Source: Streptomyces sp. SM10
GTDB lineage: Bacteria; Actinomycetota; Actinomycetes; Streptomycetales; Streptomycetaceae
Length of the DNA: 64,000 nucleotides
Direction: 5' to 3'
Assembly (NCBI RefSeq): GCF_002910915.1
Contig: NZ_NEUF01000121.1
Span: 1-64,000 of the forward strand
The notes below the pieces were generated by a model, which did not search any database, was not told where the DNA came from, and saw only the letters and a program-made list of their open reading frames with translations. Shown here in pieces: positions 37,191 to 45,857 of the stretch; position 1 is the first letter of the stretch, and the number at the start of each line of letters is the position of its first letter. Both the position numbers and the translations under genes were made by a program.

Positions 37191-37805
37191 CGTGCACCGC
37201 CCTCGTCTGCGAAACAGCCCGAGCCGCCATCGTCACCCGGACCACCTCGGCCCGCGACCGGGACGCACCGGGGAGCAGCGAGCCACCCACCTGGCCCCCC
37301 TGCCGGGTGTGTCAATCGCAGGGCCCTGCCGCACATCCGGCAGCAACGGGGTGCCAGATTCCCCCACCATCAGCTGCAGAGCGTGCGAATAGTGCCCTGC
37401 TCTCGATGTTCCGTAGGCGAACGCGACTGCCGTGCGGAAGACGCCCCCGCGCGCGGGGCTCCCGTCCGCGGGCACCGTGCGGGTCTGCCGACTCCGGGAC
37501 CTGTGACTCTCCGACCGGGCGGGTCCGCCACCACGGATGTGCGACGGAGTCAACTGTTCACAGCCCCGCGCTGGCGGGCTTGCTCTGAGCACTCGGGGTG
37601 GTGCCGTCGCGTGCATGTCGCTCAGGACGGCTGGCGCTCGCTGGTCGCGGCAAGTGCGAGAGCGCCTACGGCATTCTGCGAGGGCATGGGGTCGATGCCG
37701 GTGGTGATCACTGGATCGGATGAGGCAGCACTGGCGTCCGGTCACGCAGGGCTCTAGTGCGATCGCGCTGCGCGACGTCGTTGCGCTCTCACGGATTGAG
37801 GTTCT
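37191..37805. other. Intergenic, no supported gene
   Basis: About 615 bp. Long open frames cross it on the minus strand, but they run out of the SRPBCC remnant and have no similarity, low-complexity composition and no ribosome site. I see nothing else definite. Confidence 0.4.
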
Positions 37806-38057
37806 ATGAGGTTTCGGCAGCACCCACTTTCCCGGCTCGCCGTCTGCGTTGCGGCGGTCGGGCTCGCGATGTCGGCCGCCGGGCCGGCGTTCTCCGCGCC
37901 GAGCGCTCCGGGGCCGCCTTCGGCTCCGCCGCTGATGGGCGTCGAGGTCGTGAAGACCACGCGGAGCGTTCCCGACTACGAGAAGGTGCGTATCTTCTGC
38001 CCGGACGGGAAGACACCCAGCGACATACTGCGGCATGGGAGCGGAGGACGCGCATGA
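37806..38057 (+). CDS. Small secreted protein, hypothetical
   Basis: An 83-residue protein with a classical Sec signal peptide: basic start MRFRQHPLSR, hydrophobic core LAVCVAAVGLAMSAAG and a likely signal-peptidase site after AFSA near residue 31. The mature part is about 52 residues, proline-rich at first, then VEVVKTTRSVPDYEKVRIFC with a single cysteine in the mature part. The start follows TTGAGGTTCT. I recognise no family. It stands alone between two regions of decayed sequence, and its 3' end lies close to the SRPBCC remnant on the other strand. Confidence 0.5.
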   Translation: MRFRQHPLSRLAVCVAAVGLAMSAAGPAFSAPSAPGPPSAPPLMGVEVVKTTRSVPDYEKVRIFCPDGKTPSDILRHGSGGRA

Positions 38058-38142
38058 CGCGGCGTTGCAGGAAGCGGGTGATCGGACTGCCTGCCCACAC
38101 GAGGGGTGAGGCCAGTGGGCGGGCTTCGACTGCCAGTGTTTA

Positions 38143-38543
38143 GGGGTCAGGCGCGAGCCGCTGGGGGTGGGTTCGATGATCCAGTCCTCCGCGGCACGGC
38201 GCAGGCCGGGCAAGGATGCCTCGACGACGGTGTGCGTGAACTGTTTCGTCTCTTCCCAGCGGAGGAAGCGCTCGCGGACGGTGAGCACTCCCAGCAGTGT
38301 CACTTCGCGGATCGATCCGACGCTGATCGGAGGTGGCGGGCCCCAGCGCATGCCGGTGAACACGTACGCCCAGCGGACCAGTGCGTCGCCGGTCAGTACC
38401 TTCCAGATCCATTCGGGCGGGGCGGCGATCTCCACCTGGCGCTCACAGCGAAAGCGCGCGGACTTGAGGAAAGTGTCCCCGCTCGTGGCGAGCGGGCCCC
38501 AGTGTCCAGCGGTGACGTCATTCTTCCGTCGAGGACGTTCCAC
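38143..38543 (-). pseudogene. SRPBCC (START-like) protein, C-terminally truncated
   Basis: From GTG 38543 the frame reads a polyketide-cyclase/START-like domain: FLKSARFRCERQVEIAAPPE, then WIWKVLTGDALVRWAYVFTG, VGSIREVTLLGVLTVRERFL and EDWIIEPTPSGSRLT. The last helix expected for the fold is missing. After about 38143 the frame runs on for 300 residues of sequence without similarity, to a stop at 37233, so the 3' end has been replaced. Ligand unknown. Confidence 0.6.
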
Positions 38544-38778
38544 TATACATCAGGGCAATCCTCCAGGAGCGATACGGAGTTCGAGGAGAATTTGGGGGGC
38601 TACGCTGATCCTTCTCGTCTTCGGAGCCGTGTCGCTCGGCCCGGCTCTGGCGCCCCCGTACTGGCGGCTCGTCACATACGCGGTGCTTGCGGGCGTGCTG
38701 GGGAGGCTTCTCGGTGGTAGGTCGGGGTTCGCGGAATCGACGCGCGTTGGCAGGATCGCGCATGTGGGGTCTTCGGGG

Positions 38779-39060
38779 TCAGGGGCCGAGGATCGTGCGC
38801 TTCTGCGCTTCGAACTCGCTCTCGGTGAGGATGCCCTGAGCCTTGAGCTCGCCGAGTTGTTTCAACTGCTCGATCTTGCTGGTCATATCAGGACTCGCCG
38901 GAGCCGGCTCGGCGTAGGACGCCGCCTGAGCTGAGGGTGCCGCGGATCCCTGCTGCTCTGCCCAGCGTCCCTGCTGGCGGCGTGACACACGGTTCGACAC
39001 GGAGGTCGCGGTCCCGGCGATGACTGCGGTACGCGCGACCCCTCGGAGGAGACCTGGCAT
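38779..39060 (-). CDS. SHOCT-domain small protein
   Basis: A 93-residue protein common in Streptomyces. It opens MPGLLRGVARTAVIAGTATS, has an alanine/proline-rich linker, and ends with a SHOCT domain: IEQLKQLGELKAQGILTESE, FEAQKRTIL (about 62-91). SHOCT is a short helical oligomerisation or interaction module. The ATG follows GGGAAAGAG. It is 51 bp downstream of the DUF6325-like gene on the same strand and probably co-transcribed with it. Confidence 0.85.
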   Translation of the reverse strand: MPGLLRGVARTAVIAGTATSVSNRVSRRQQGRWAEQQGSAAPSAQAASYAEPAPASPDMTSKIEQLKQLGELKAQGILTESEFEAQKRTILGP

Positions 39061-39111
39061 GGCTCTTTCCCTTCTTCTCGGAACATTTCAGCAACCGCTG
39101 GCGGGTGTGGT

Positions 39112-39555
39112 TCAGGGAGTGGCCTCGGTCGCGTCGAGCGCGTCCAGGACGGCTGACACGGGGATTCGCCCGGAGGCGACCATTCGGGCTCCGCCCCGGC
39201 GCAGGGCGGCGGCGAAGGGGGCGGCCCACAGGTTCTCGTATACCAGGATTCCGGCGGAGCTGCCCGGCTCCAGTGCGGTGCCCGCCTCCTCGATGTCGTC
39301 CTGGCCCAGGAGCCCGGAGGACGCGCCCTCGAAGAGGGCGAGGTCCAGTTCGCCGTCGCCGGTGAGGTCGGCGATCTCCATGCCGCTCACGGAACCGTCA
39401 CTGTCCTTCCTGACGAACGTCAGGTCGAGGATCCGGATCAGGCCGCGGTCCACGAGATCGACCAGAAGGGGGAAACCCTCACCTGTCATTTGGTTGCCAG
39501 GGAATTCGACGACCAGATAGTCGATCGGGCCGAGTTCTTCGATTTCGTCATTCAA
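39112..39555 (-). CDS. DUF6325-like protein
   Basis: A 147-residue protein starting at TTG 39555, seven bases after a GGAGG. It begins with NDEIEELGPIDYLVVEFPGN, continues GFPLLVDLVDRGLIRILDLT and ends WAAPFAAALRRGGARMVASG followed by an alanine-rich helix, which resembles the DUF6325/DUF1269 group. These small proteins often neighbour SHOCT-domain genes, as here. Function is unknown, probably membrane- or stress-associated. No ATG exists in frame near the proper start, so the TTG call rests on the ribosome site. Confidence 0.7.
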   Translation of the reverse strand: MNDEIEELGPIDYLVVEFPGNQMTGEGFPLLVDLVDRGLIRILDLTFVRKDSDGSVSGMEIADLTGDGELDLALFEGASSGLLGQDDIEEAGTALEPGSSAGILVYENLWAAPFAAALRRGGARMVASGRIPVSAVLDALDATEATP

Positions 39556-39660
39556 GGCGTCGCCTCCGTTGCCTTTCGGCGCTCGTGGTTTCCCCCTTGG
39601 CCCGATTGCATCATCGGCCTGCGGCCCGCGCACCTCAGGAGTGCCCCCGCTCACCCGTGT

Positions 39661-39687
39661 GGTTCGCCCGGTTCGCACGGTTCGCCC
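39661..39687. repeat. Three tandem 9-bp repeats
   Basis: GGTTCGCCC, GGTTCGCAC, GGTTCGCCC run head to tail between the divergent DUF6325-like gene and the membrane-protein pseudogene. It is a short low-complexity tract, possibly only slippage. Confidence 0.6.
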
Positions 39688-39717
39688 GACCCGCGCCGTA
39701 CGGATGCTGTTGTTTCC

Positions 39718-40580
39718 ATGACTGACAACGGCGATGGCCGGCCCTCGGCCGGGGAGCTCGGGGAACTGGACGAACTGCGGCGCCGGCTGAGCGCACTGGA
39801 GAAGGGCGGGCCGTCGGCGTCACATCACCGCTTCCGCTCGTTCGGCTCGGTCCTGCTGACCCTCCTCGCCGCGCTGCTGTCGATGCTGTCCGTCGTCGCG
39901 GTGCGGGCGGACAGCATCGTGGGGGACATCGACCGCTACGTTGCCACGGTCGGGCGCTGGCCGGTGATCCGGATGTGCAGAAGGCGGTCACCAACCGGGT
40001 CACCGCCGCCGTGCTGGCGGAGGTCGATGTGGAAGCCCTGGTCAAGGAGCTGACGGCCGCGGCTTCGCAGTTGGGTGTCCCGCCGTGGGTGGCCGAGTTG
40101 CTCGGCGAGCTGGACGGGCCGATCGCGAACGGTCTCCAGCGGTTGGTCAGCGGCACGGTGGAGCGGGTGGTCACCAGCAGTGCCTTCGAGACGGTTACAC
40201 GGATCCGGCAGCGGCCTGGGACGCCCCGGGAGGCAGGTGGTCAAGGCTGGTTTGTTCGCCGGCGAGACCGTGCTCTCGCTTCCGCCCGTCAGAGCCTCGT
40301 CTGGGTGAACGGCAACCGCAGGGCACACGCGGCGTTCGGACGTGGCGGTGTCGGCGGGGCTTCGCCTGGGTCCGGTCGGGCGGTTCGTGCACCGTTTCAG
40401 GTACTGGATCGGGGCCGCCATACTGCCGCGGCGATCGTCCTCTTCACCTGGAGTTACCCGACCCCGATGGTCGTGGTGTGGACCGCGGTGCTCACGCTGG
40501 TGGGCTTCGCGATTCGCGAGTTCTTGGAGGTCGGCTCCGCCCCGCCTGCCGACTCCCGCGCTGGAGACGCCGCACTCTGA
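39718..40580 (+). pseudogene. Streptomyces membrane protein, multiple frameshifts
   Basis: The start MTDNGDGRPSAGELGELDEL leads into a coiled segment, a transmembrane helix (SVLLTLLAALLSMLSVVAVR) and SIVGDIDRYVATVGRW, as in a widespread family of Streptomyces membrane proteins. The sequence then continues in another frame with VQKAVTNRVTAAVLAEVDVE and LVSGTVERVVTSSAFETVT. A third frame is used near 40340 and a final hydrophobic stretch is read near 40430-40530. Several indels and an internal deletion are needed to join these pieces, so the gene is dead as sequenced. Confidence 0.7.
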
Positions 40581-40704
40581 GCGGCGCGCGGCGCTCGCGG
40601 AGGCGTTCGTACGGAGGACGTGGTGCCTCTCCGGGCTGCTTGGCGCGGGCAAGGCAAGACGAGGCAGGAGAGGCACCGCCCCTGAGACCTCCGGCCTTGC
40701 CCTT

Positions 40705-42093
40705 TCAGGCCGATGCGGTGGGCAGGCGTCCCGCCTGGACGGCGGCCACGAGAGCTTGATGGTCGAGCTCGTTCTGGTCGGCGTAGCTCTCGGCGAAGGT
40801 CACCAACGCTCGGTCGAAGAGGTCCCCGCCGCCCAGATAGGCGGCGATGGCGGTGCGGTCGCCCGATCTCGCGTGCGCCCGGGCCAGCGTCGCTCCGCAC
40901 AGTGCGCCGAACGTACGCATGCCGCGGGGCACCATCTCCTCGGCGGTGGCGACCCACTTCCAGTCCCTCAACTGCCTTACGTAGAAGTCCCGCCGTCGAC
41001 CGTCGATGCCCTCGACACGCTCCCAGCCCAGGAAGATGTCGCTGGTCGCCTGCATCAGGCGCTGCCCGGCGACCACCCGTTCGCCCTGTGTCCGGTACGC
41101 GCCGGCCCCCACATGAGGTGCCAGCACCGACTCGTCGGCCTCCTTGGCCTGGAGGAACAGCGGATCCTCGTCGTCCCGGCCGAGCAGGAGCACGATCCAG
41201 CAGCGGGTGCCCACACTGCCGACTCCCACGACCTTTCGGGCCATGTCGGCCACGCGGTACTGCTCCAGCAGGAACCGCCTGTCGGACGGAAGACTCTGGC
41301 CATAGCGATCGATCAGCCCCTGGATCTCCTGCCGCACTGCATCGCGCCGGTCACCCGCCAGGAGGTCTTCAAGGGGGGTGATGAGGGGTGGATCGGGGGC
41401 GATGCGGCGTTTGCCGTCGACGACGTGGGTGAGTTTGTCGAAGGCCTGAAGGGTGTCGTGCGAACGTGCCTTGGTCACGGCCTGCGACCACCGTGCGCGG
41501 CCCCGCGCGGACAGGTCCGCTCCGAACCGGTCCCGTATCCGGTCGACGTCGAACTGCTCGTACCAGACCGCCATGTTGCCGAGCGCGGCGTAAGAGCGCA
41601 TGGTCTCGCGATAGGACCGCACGGTGGCCCGTACGATCGTGGCCCGTGTCTTGTCGCTGAAGCCGTTCGATCGTCCTGCGATGACGAGGCTGCTCGCCAG
41701 GCGTTTGACGTCCCACTCCCACGGGCCGGGAAGTGTCTCGTCGAAGTCGTTGATGTCGAACATGAGCCGTCGCTCGGGCGACGCCAGAAGCCGGAAGTTC
41801 AGCATGTGGGCGTCGCCGCACAGTTGGGTTCGAAACCCGGTCGTCGGCGTGCCCGCGAGGTCCGACGCCATGATGGCGGCGGCCCCGCGGTAGAACCGGA
41901 ACGGAGACTCGGACATCCTGCCGTAGCGGATCGGCACGAGCTCGGGCAGCCGCGTCGCCGACTGCTTCTCGATGATCTGCAACGGGTCCGGCCGCTCCGG
42001 CCGGGGGGCGAACTCGGCGTGGCTGGAGCGGGGTGCCGAGGCCCGTGCGGCCTTACCGAGTGCGGCCCGCTCCTGCGGGGTGTGGTGCCGCAT
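40705..42093 (-). CDS. DUF2252 family protein
   Basis: A 462-residue cytoplasmic protein of the DUF2252 family, which has a kinase-like fold by distant similarity. Landmarks are RMSESPFRFYRGAAAIMASD near residue 58, CGDAHMLNFRLLASPERRLM near 92, DINDFDETLPGPWEWDVKRL near 113, and VGVGSVGTRCWIVLLLGRDD near 290. The spacing of GDAH...N and DINDFDE resembles the catalytic and metal-binding loops of aminoglycoside-phosphotransferase-like enzymes. The substrate is unknown. It is downstream of the SHOCT membrane protein by 33 bp on the same strand, so the two are probably co-transcribed. Confidence 0.85.
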   Translation of the reverse strand: MRHHTPQERAALGKAARASAPRSSHAEFAPRPERPDPLQIIEKQSATRLPELVPIRYGRMSESPFRFYRGAAAIMASDLAGTPTTGFRTQLCGDAHMLNFRLLASPERRLMFDINDFDETLPGPWEWDVKRLASSLVIAGRSNGFSDKTRATIVRATVRSYRETMRSYAALGNMAVWYEQFDVDRIRDRFGADLSARGRARWSQAVTKARSHDTLQAFDKLTHVVDGKRRIAPDPPLITPLEDLLAGDRRDAVRQEIQGLIDRYGQSLPSDRRFLLEQYRVADMARKVVGVGSVGTRCWIVLLLGRDDEDPLFLQAKEADESVLAPHVGAGAYRTQGERVVAGQRLMQATSDIFLGWERVEGIDGRRRDFYVRQLRDWKWVATAEEMVPRGMRTFGALCGATLARAHARSGDRTAIAAYLGGGDLFDRALVTFAESYADQNELDHQALVAAVQAGRLPTASA

Positions 42094-42126
42094 GTCGTCT
42101 CCGTCCTTCCGTGTGCCGGGACAGGG

Positions 42127-42534
42127 CTAGTGGAGGATCTTCTCCTTGGCCCGCTGGAACTCCTCGTCGGAGATGTCCCCCTTGGAGCGGAGGTCGGAGA
42201 GTGTCGCTAGCTGCTCCGTTTCGCTGCCTGGCCCCGCGCCATCGCCGGCGGTGGCGCGGATGTAGTCGTCGAGCGTCTGCTGCTGGGCTTGGGCATGGCG
42301 CACCTCGCGCTTGCCCATGCCCTTGCCGCGGGAGAGGACGTAGACGAACACGCCGAGGAACGGGATCAGGAGGACGAAGACGAGCCATCCCGTCTTGCAC
42401 GCCCCGCTGAGCGTGTCGTCGCGGAAGACGTCGCCGATGATCCGGAAGAGCAGAACGATCCACAGGACCCACAGGAAGATCCACATGACCGTCCAGAACG
42501 CTCCGAGGACCGGGTAGTCGTAGCCCAGATTCAT
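42127..42534 (-). CDS. PLDc_N-type membrane protein with SHOCT domain
   Basis: A 135-residue protein with two transmembrane helices (FWTVMWIFLWVLWIVLLFRI and WLVFVLLIPFLGVFVYVLSR), the layout of the PLDc_N domain. A cytoplasmic linker leads to a C-terminal SHOCT motif (LATLSDLRSKGDISDEEFQR AKEKIL). Its ATG overlaps the stop of the carboxymuconolactone-decarboxylase-like frame (ATGA), suggesting translational coupling. It precedes the DUF2252 gene by 33 bp. Probably a small envelope-stress component; function unknown. Confidence 0.85.
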   Translation of the reverse strand: MNLGYDYPVLGAFWTVMWIFLWVLWIVLLFRIIGDVFRDDTLSGACKTGWLVFVLLIPFLGVFVYVLSRGKGMGKREVRHAQAQQQTLDDYIRATAGDGAGPGSETEQLATLSDLRSKGDISDEEFQRAKEKILH

Positions 42535-42895
42535 GTCACCGCTCCTTCTTCCTCGCCACCGTCGGGCAACATGGGCAGCCCGAAGGCTTCAACGATGCTG
42601 CGGGCGGCGGGCACCACGGGGGCGCTGCCGACCACGGGGGCGACTGCCACGAGGGTGCCCTGGATCCGTTCCCAGGGCACGCCGAGTTCCTCGGCGGCGC
42701 CGAGGTTGAGCAGGTACGAGGCGGGGGCGCGTCCATGCCCACCAGCGCCGCGATGCGCGTCAGCAGGTAGGTCTCGGCCCCCAGTCCCGACCGTTCGAAC
42801 GTGTGGAGCGTCATCTGGACAAGCACTTCGAACACGGGGGCGTCGGCCCCGGCGAGGGCGCTGACACCATCCGCCCCTATGGGCTCGTCGGCCAT
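42531..42895 (-). pseudogene. Carboxymuconolactone-decarboxylase-like protein, frameshifted
   Basis: From 42895 the frame reads MADEPIGADGVSALAGADAP, then VFEVLVQMTLHTFERSGLGA and YLLTRIAALVGMDAP. It then loses one base near 42730, after which the family sequence continues in another frame: ASYLLNLGAAEELGVPWERI, SIVEAFGLPMLPDGGEEEG. The true frame ends at 42531, overlapping the next ATG. With one base restored the product would be an intact 120-residue AhpD-fold protein. The change is in a C-rich run, so a sequencing error is possible. Confidence 0.7.
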
Positions 42896-43060
42896 GGTTC
42901 AGCTCCTTCGTCAGCGAGTGTGGTGAGGTTGTTCCTTCACAGCTCCTGTTCGAGCCCCGTCAGCTTTGAGTGGCATCGCCCGCAGCGGGTGATCGGATAC
43001 GGTGTCGGCCCGGCGGCGTCGGCGATGTGGCGCGGGGTGAAGCGTCGGCGGGCAGCATCG

Positions 43061-45415
43061 TCAGTCGACCGTGAACCAGCCGCGTACCTGCGCCTGGTGG
43101 TCGATGTAGCGTTCGCCCGAGACATCGACGACGACCTTGTCGATCGTGCCCCCGGTGAACGGGAACTGCCCTTCGTAGTCGGGGGTGACCGGTGAGGCGT
43201 CGTCGCGGCCCACGCAGATCCCGTCTCCGACGACGCAGAAGTTGCCGGGCTGGGTAACGATGTCGTCGCTGCCCACCCGCTGGTCGTCCACGTAGAGGGT
43301 GAGCGTGCCCGCGGCGCCGGGCATCGCCGCGTCGGTGCTGCGGCCGGCGACCGCGAACTCGGCGGTGAGCACGTGCTTGCCCGGCGGGATCTCCCGGTCA
43401 CCGTCCACGACCTGCAGCTCGCTGCCGACCCAGTTGAACGCGTAGTGCAGGCGACGGTCCTTGACGTAGAGGCTGTGACCGCCCGCCACACCGCCGTGGG
43501 CGTACAGAACGCCCTCGGCGTCGGCCGAGTCGACATCGACTCCGGCGGCTATGGTGTACGACCGGCCGCTGGTCACGACGCCGGACTGCTCGGGCACCGC
43601 CGCGCAGTCAGGGTAGTACACGTAGCGGTCCCGCTCGGGTGTTCCGTGCGGGCGTTCGGCCAGGATCTGTTCCAGGGCGGTACGGTCGTCCAGCGGCAGC
43701 CCCTTGTAGATGCCCGCGTAGTAGTACCAGAGGTTCTTGAGAGCCTCCAGCCGGGCAGGTTCCCGTGCCGCCAGGTCCGTCGACTGTGCGCGGTCGGTGG
43801 TGAGTTCGTAGAGTTCCCACACGTCGTTGGCGAAGTCGCCCCAGCCGCTCAGCGGCGGGTGAACCGTGCAGGCCAGCCACCCTTCGTGGTAGATGGACCG
43901 CTGCCCGAGCATGGTGTAGAATTGGGTCTGCCGTCCCGGCGCATCGGGGTCCGTGAGCGAATCCCGGAAGCTCTCGCTCTCGATCGGGTTCTGCGGGTAG
44001 CCCTTGATCACCTCGGGTGGTTCGGTGCCGAGCAGGTCGTAGAGGGTGGGCACGACGTCCACCGCGTGGACGTACTGCTGGCGTACCTCCCCCCGGGCCT
44101 CGATCCCCGCGGGCCAGGCGACCAGGCACATGTCGGCCACGCCACCCTCGTAACCGGCCCAGCGCTTCCAGTACGGGAACGGGGTGTCGAACGCCCAGGC
44201 CCAGCCGGTGTTGTAGTGGTTGTACGACTTCGGTCCGCCGAGCTCGTCGATGTGTTCCAGCGACAGCTCGGCCGGCGTGTCGATGCCGTTGAAGAACCGC
44301 CACTCGTTGAACGTCCCGTTCGGTCCGCCCTCACCACTCGCCCCGTTGTCGGAGACGGCCACGATGATCGTGTTGTCGAGCTCGCCGGCGGACTCGAGGA
44401 AGTCGAGCACCCGTCCCAGCTGGTCGTCGCTGTACGAGACGTATCCGGCGAAGACCTCGGCCATCCGGACGAACAGCCGTTGCTCGTCGGCACTGAGGTC
44501 GGCCCAGGGCCGGACCGTGTCGAGCATCGGCCACAGCTGGCCTTCAGGGCCGGTCGCCGCGGGCTCGCCATGGGGGTTGATCCGGGAGAGCTCGGTGTCC
44601 TCCGGCAGCAGACCGATGTCCTTCTGGCGGCGCAGGATCCCGGACCGGATCGCTTCGTAACCCTCGTCGAAGACGCCCTTGTACCGGTCGGCCCACTCCT
44701 TGAAGACGTGGTGCGGCGCGTGGGCCGCGTCGAGCGAGAGGTACATGAAGAACGGCTTGTCGGGGTCGACGACCTTGGCGTCCTGGATGAACTGGACGGC
44801 CTTGTCGGAGAAGTCCTTGGCGATGTGGTAGCCCTCTTCGGGCGTGGCCGGCGGTGACACCGGGTGGTTGTCGTGGATCAGGTCCGGGTACCAGCATTTC
44901 GACTCGCCGCCGAGGAAACCGTAGAACCGCTCGAAGCCGCGCCCCAGCGGCCAGCGACCCTTGTACGCGGCCATGTTGGTCTCTTCGCCGGGGGTGAGGT
45001 GCCACTTGCCGACACAGTAGGTGTTGTAGCCGCGCTCGCTCAGGACCTCCGAGATGAATCCGTTCTCGAACGGGATGCGGGTGGATATCCCGGGGAAACC
45101 GGAGCTGAACTCGGCGATCGTCGCCATCCCGTTCGACGTCGCGTTCCTGCCGGTCATCAGCGAGGCTCTGGTCGGGGAGCACAGTGCCGTGGTGTGGAAG
45201 TTCGAATAGCGCAGGCCCATGTTCGCGATCCGCGTCATCGTCGGCGTTCTGACCGGACCGCCGAAGCAGTCCATCGTCCCGTAGCCGACATCGTCCCACG
45301 CGATCACCAGCACGTTCGGGGCGTTCTCGGCCGCCTTGGGCGCTAGGAAAGGGCCCCAGTCCGGCTGTGAGTCATGGATGTCGAGGGCGATCTTCCCCCT
45401 GAAGGGCTTGGCCAT
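43061..45415 (-). CDS. Arylsulfatase (type I, Cys-type)
   Basis: A 784-residue sulfatase of the alkaline-phosphatase superfamily. The metal aspartates are D41-D42 (VIAWDDVGYG). The formylglycine motif is C79-S-P-T-R (LCSPTRASLMTGR), so C79 must be oxidised to formylglycine. Further active-site landmarks are GKWHLTPG and VAVSDNGASGEGG. The C-terminal 170 residues form a jellyroll-like domain with VLYAHGGVAGGHSLYVKDRR, usual for these long arylsulfatases. No signal peptide is visible, so it is probably cytoplasmic. The ATG follows CGAGGAG. It is divergent from a radical-SAM sulfatase-maturase homologue, which is the natural candidate for activating it. Confidence 0.9.
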   Translation of the reverse strand: MAKPFRGKIALDIHDSQPDWGPFLAPKAAENAPNVLVIAWDDVGYGTMDCFGGPVRTPTMTRIANMGLRYSNFHTTALCSPTRASLMTGRNATSNGMATIAEFSSGFPGISTRIPFENGFISEVLSERGYNTYCVGKWHLTPGEETNMAAYKGRWPLGRGFERFYGFLGGESKCWYPDLIHDNHPVSPPATPEEGYHIAKDFSDKAVQFIQDAKVVDPDKPFFMYLSLDAAHAPHHVFKEWADRYKGVFDEGYEAIRSGILRRQKDIGLLPEDTELSRINPHGEPAATGPEGQLWPMLDTVRPWADLSADEQRLFVRMAEVFAGYVSYSDDQLGRVLDFLESAGELDNTIIVAVSDNGASGEGGPNGTFNEWRFFNGIDTPAELSLEHIDELGGPKSYNHYNTGWAWAFDTPFPYWKRWAGYEGGVADMCLVAWPAGIEARGEVRQQYVHAVDVVPTLYDLLGTEPPEVIKGYPQNPIESESFRDSLTDPDAPGRQTQFYTMLGQRSIYHEGWLACTVHPPLSGWGDFANDVWELYELTTDRAQSTDLAAREPARLEALKNLWYYYAGIYKGLPLDDRTALEQILAERPHGTPERDRYVYYPDCAAVPEQSGVVTSGRSYTIAAGVDVDSADAEGVLYAHGGVAGGHSLYVKDRRLHYAFNWVGSELQVVDGDREIPPGKHVLTAEFAVAGRSTDAAMPGAAGTLTLYVDDQRVGSDDIVTQPGNFCVVGDGICVGRDDASPVTPDYEGQFPFTGGTIDKVVVDVSGERYIDHQAQVRGWFTVD

Positions 45416-45795
45416 GACGATGCTCCTCGTTCCCCGAGTTCTCAGAAGCTGTCGTCTTCACCATGGCCCCGGCCTTCGGGGCATGCCTCACCCCGTACGG
45501 GTGACTGACAGAAACTCTCGGGTGGCACGTTGGCACGCACGGTGGGCGTTCGACGTCATCGAGTGCTCCCCGTCGCTCCGCGCCGTGGGGAACGTGAGTG
45601 GCCTCCCGTAGCTCTCGGCCCCTGGCAGTGGTCTCCGTGCTGCTGCCTGTGGACGCCGTGAGCGCCGCACGCCCGCTCGGCCCCAAGGAGGTACGTCGGC
45701 CTCGCGGTCTCACAGCGGTGGTCACGCTGAACGTCGCCCATGGTCTGCTCGAAGTCGCGGTGCGGGAGCAGGACGGGTCGCCCGTCCGGCGGGGT
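45416..45795. other. Spacer between arylsulfatase and maturase genes
   Basis: About 380 bp with no supported gene; frames here are short and unlike anything I know. The region should contain the divergent promoters. The only definite structure, the long inverted repeat at 45796-45834, lies at its right edge. Confidence 0.4.
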
Positions 45796-45834
45796 CCTTG
45801 AGCGCGTCACCCGTACAGGGTGACGCGCTCAAGG
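45796..45834. promoter_or_regulatory. Perfect 17-bp inverted repeat before the maturase gene
   Basis: CCTTGAGCGCGTCACCC, a 5-nt loop GTACA, and the exact complement GGGTGACGCGCTCAAGG. It ends 23 bp before ATG 45858. In RNA this would be a very stable hairpin in the leader, possibly an attenuator or a terminator of upstream transcription; as DNA it could be a dimer operator. No other copy is seen in this window. Confidence 0.7.
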
Positions 45835-45857
45835 CGCCGGAGCTCCATTCTGGGAGG

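Noticed and set aside
37233..38142. Extension of the SRPBCC frame to a 436-residue protein
   Set aside because: Similarity stops near 38143 and the rest is compositionally random; read-through after truncation is more likely.
38560..38760. Hydrophobic plus-strand stretch (ILLVFGAVSLGPALAPPYWR)
   Set aside because: No in-frame start codon or ribosome site near it, and it is embedded in a region of decayed frames; possibly a fragment, but not supportable.
43373..44857. 494-residue plus-strand open frame
   Set aside because: Antisense to the arylsulfatase, where all active-site motifs lie on the minus strand.
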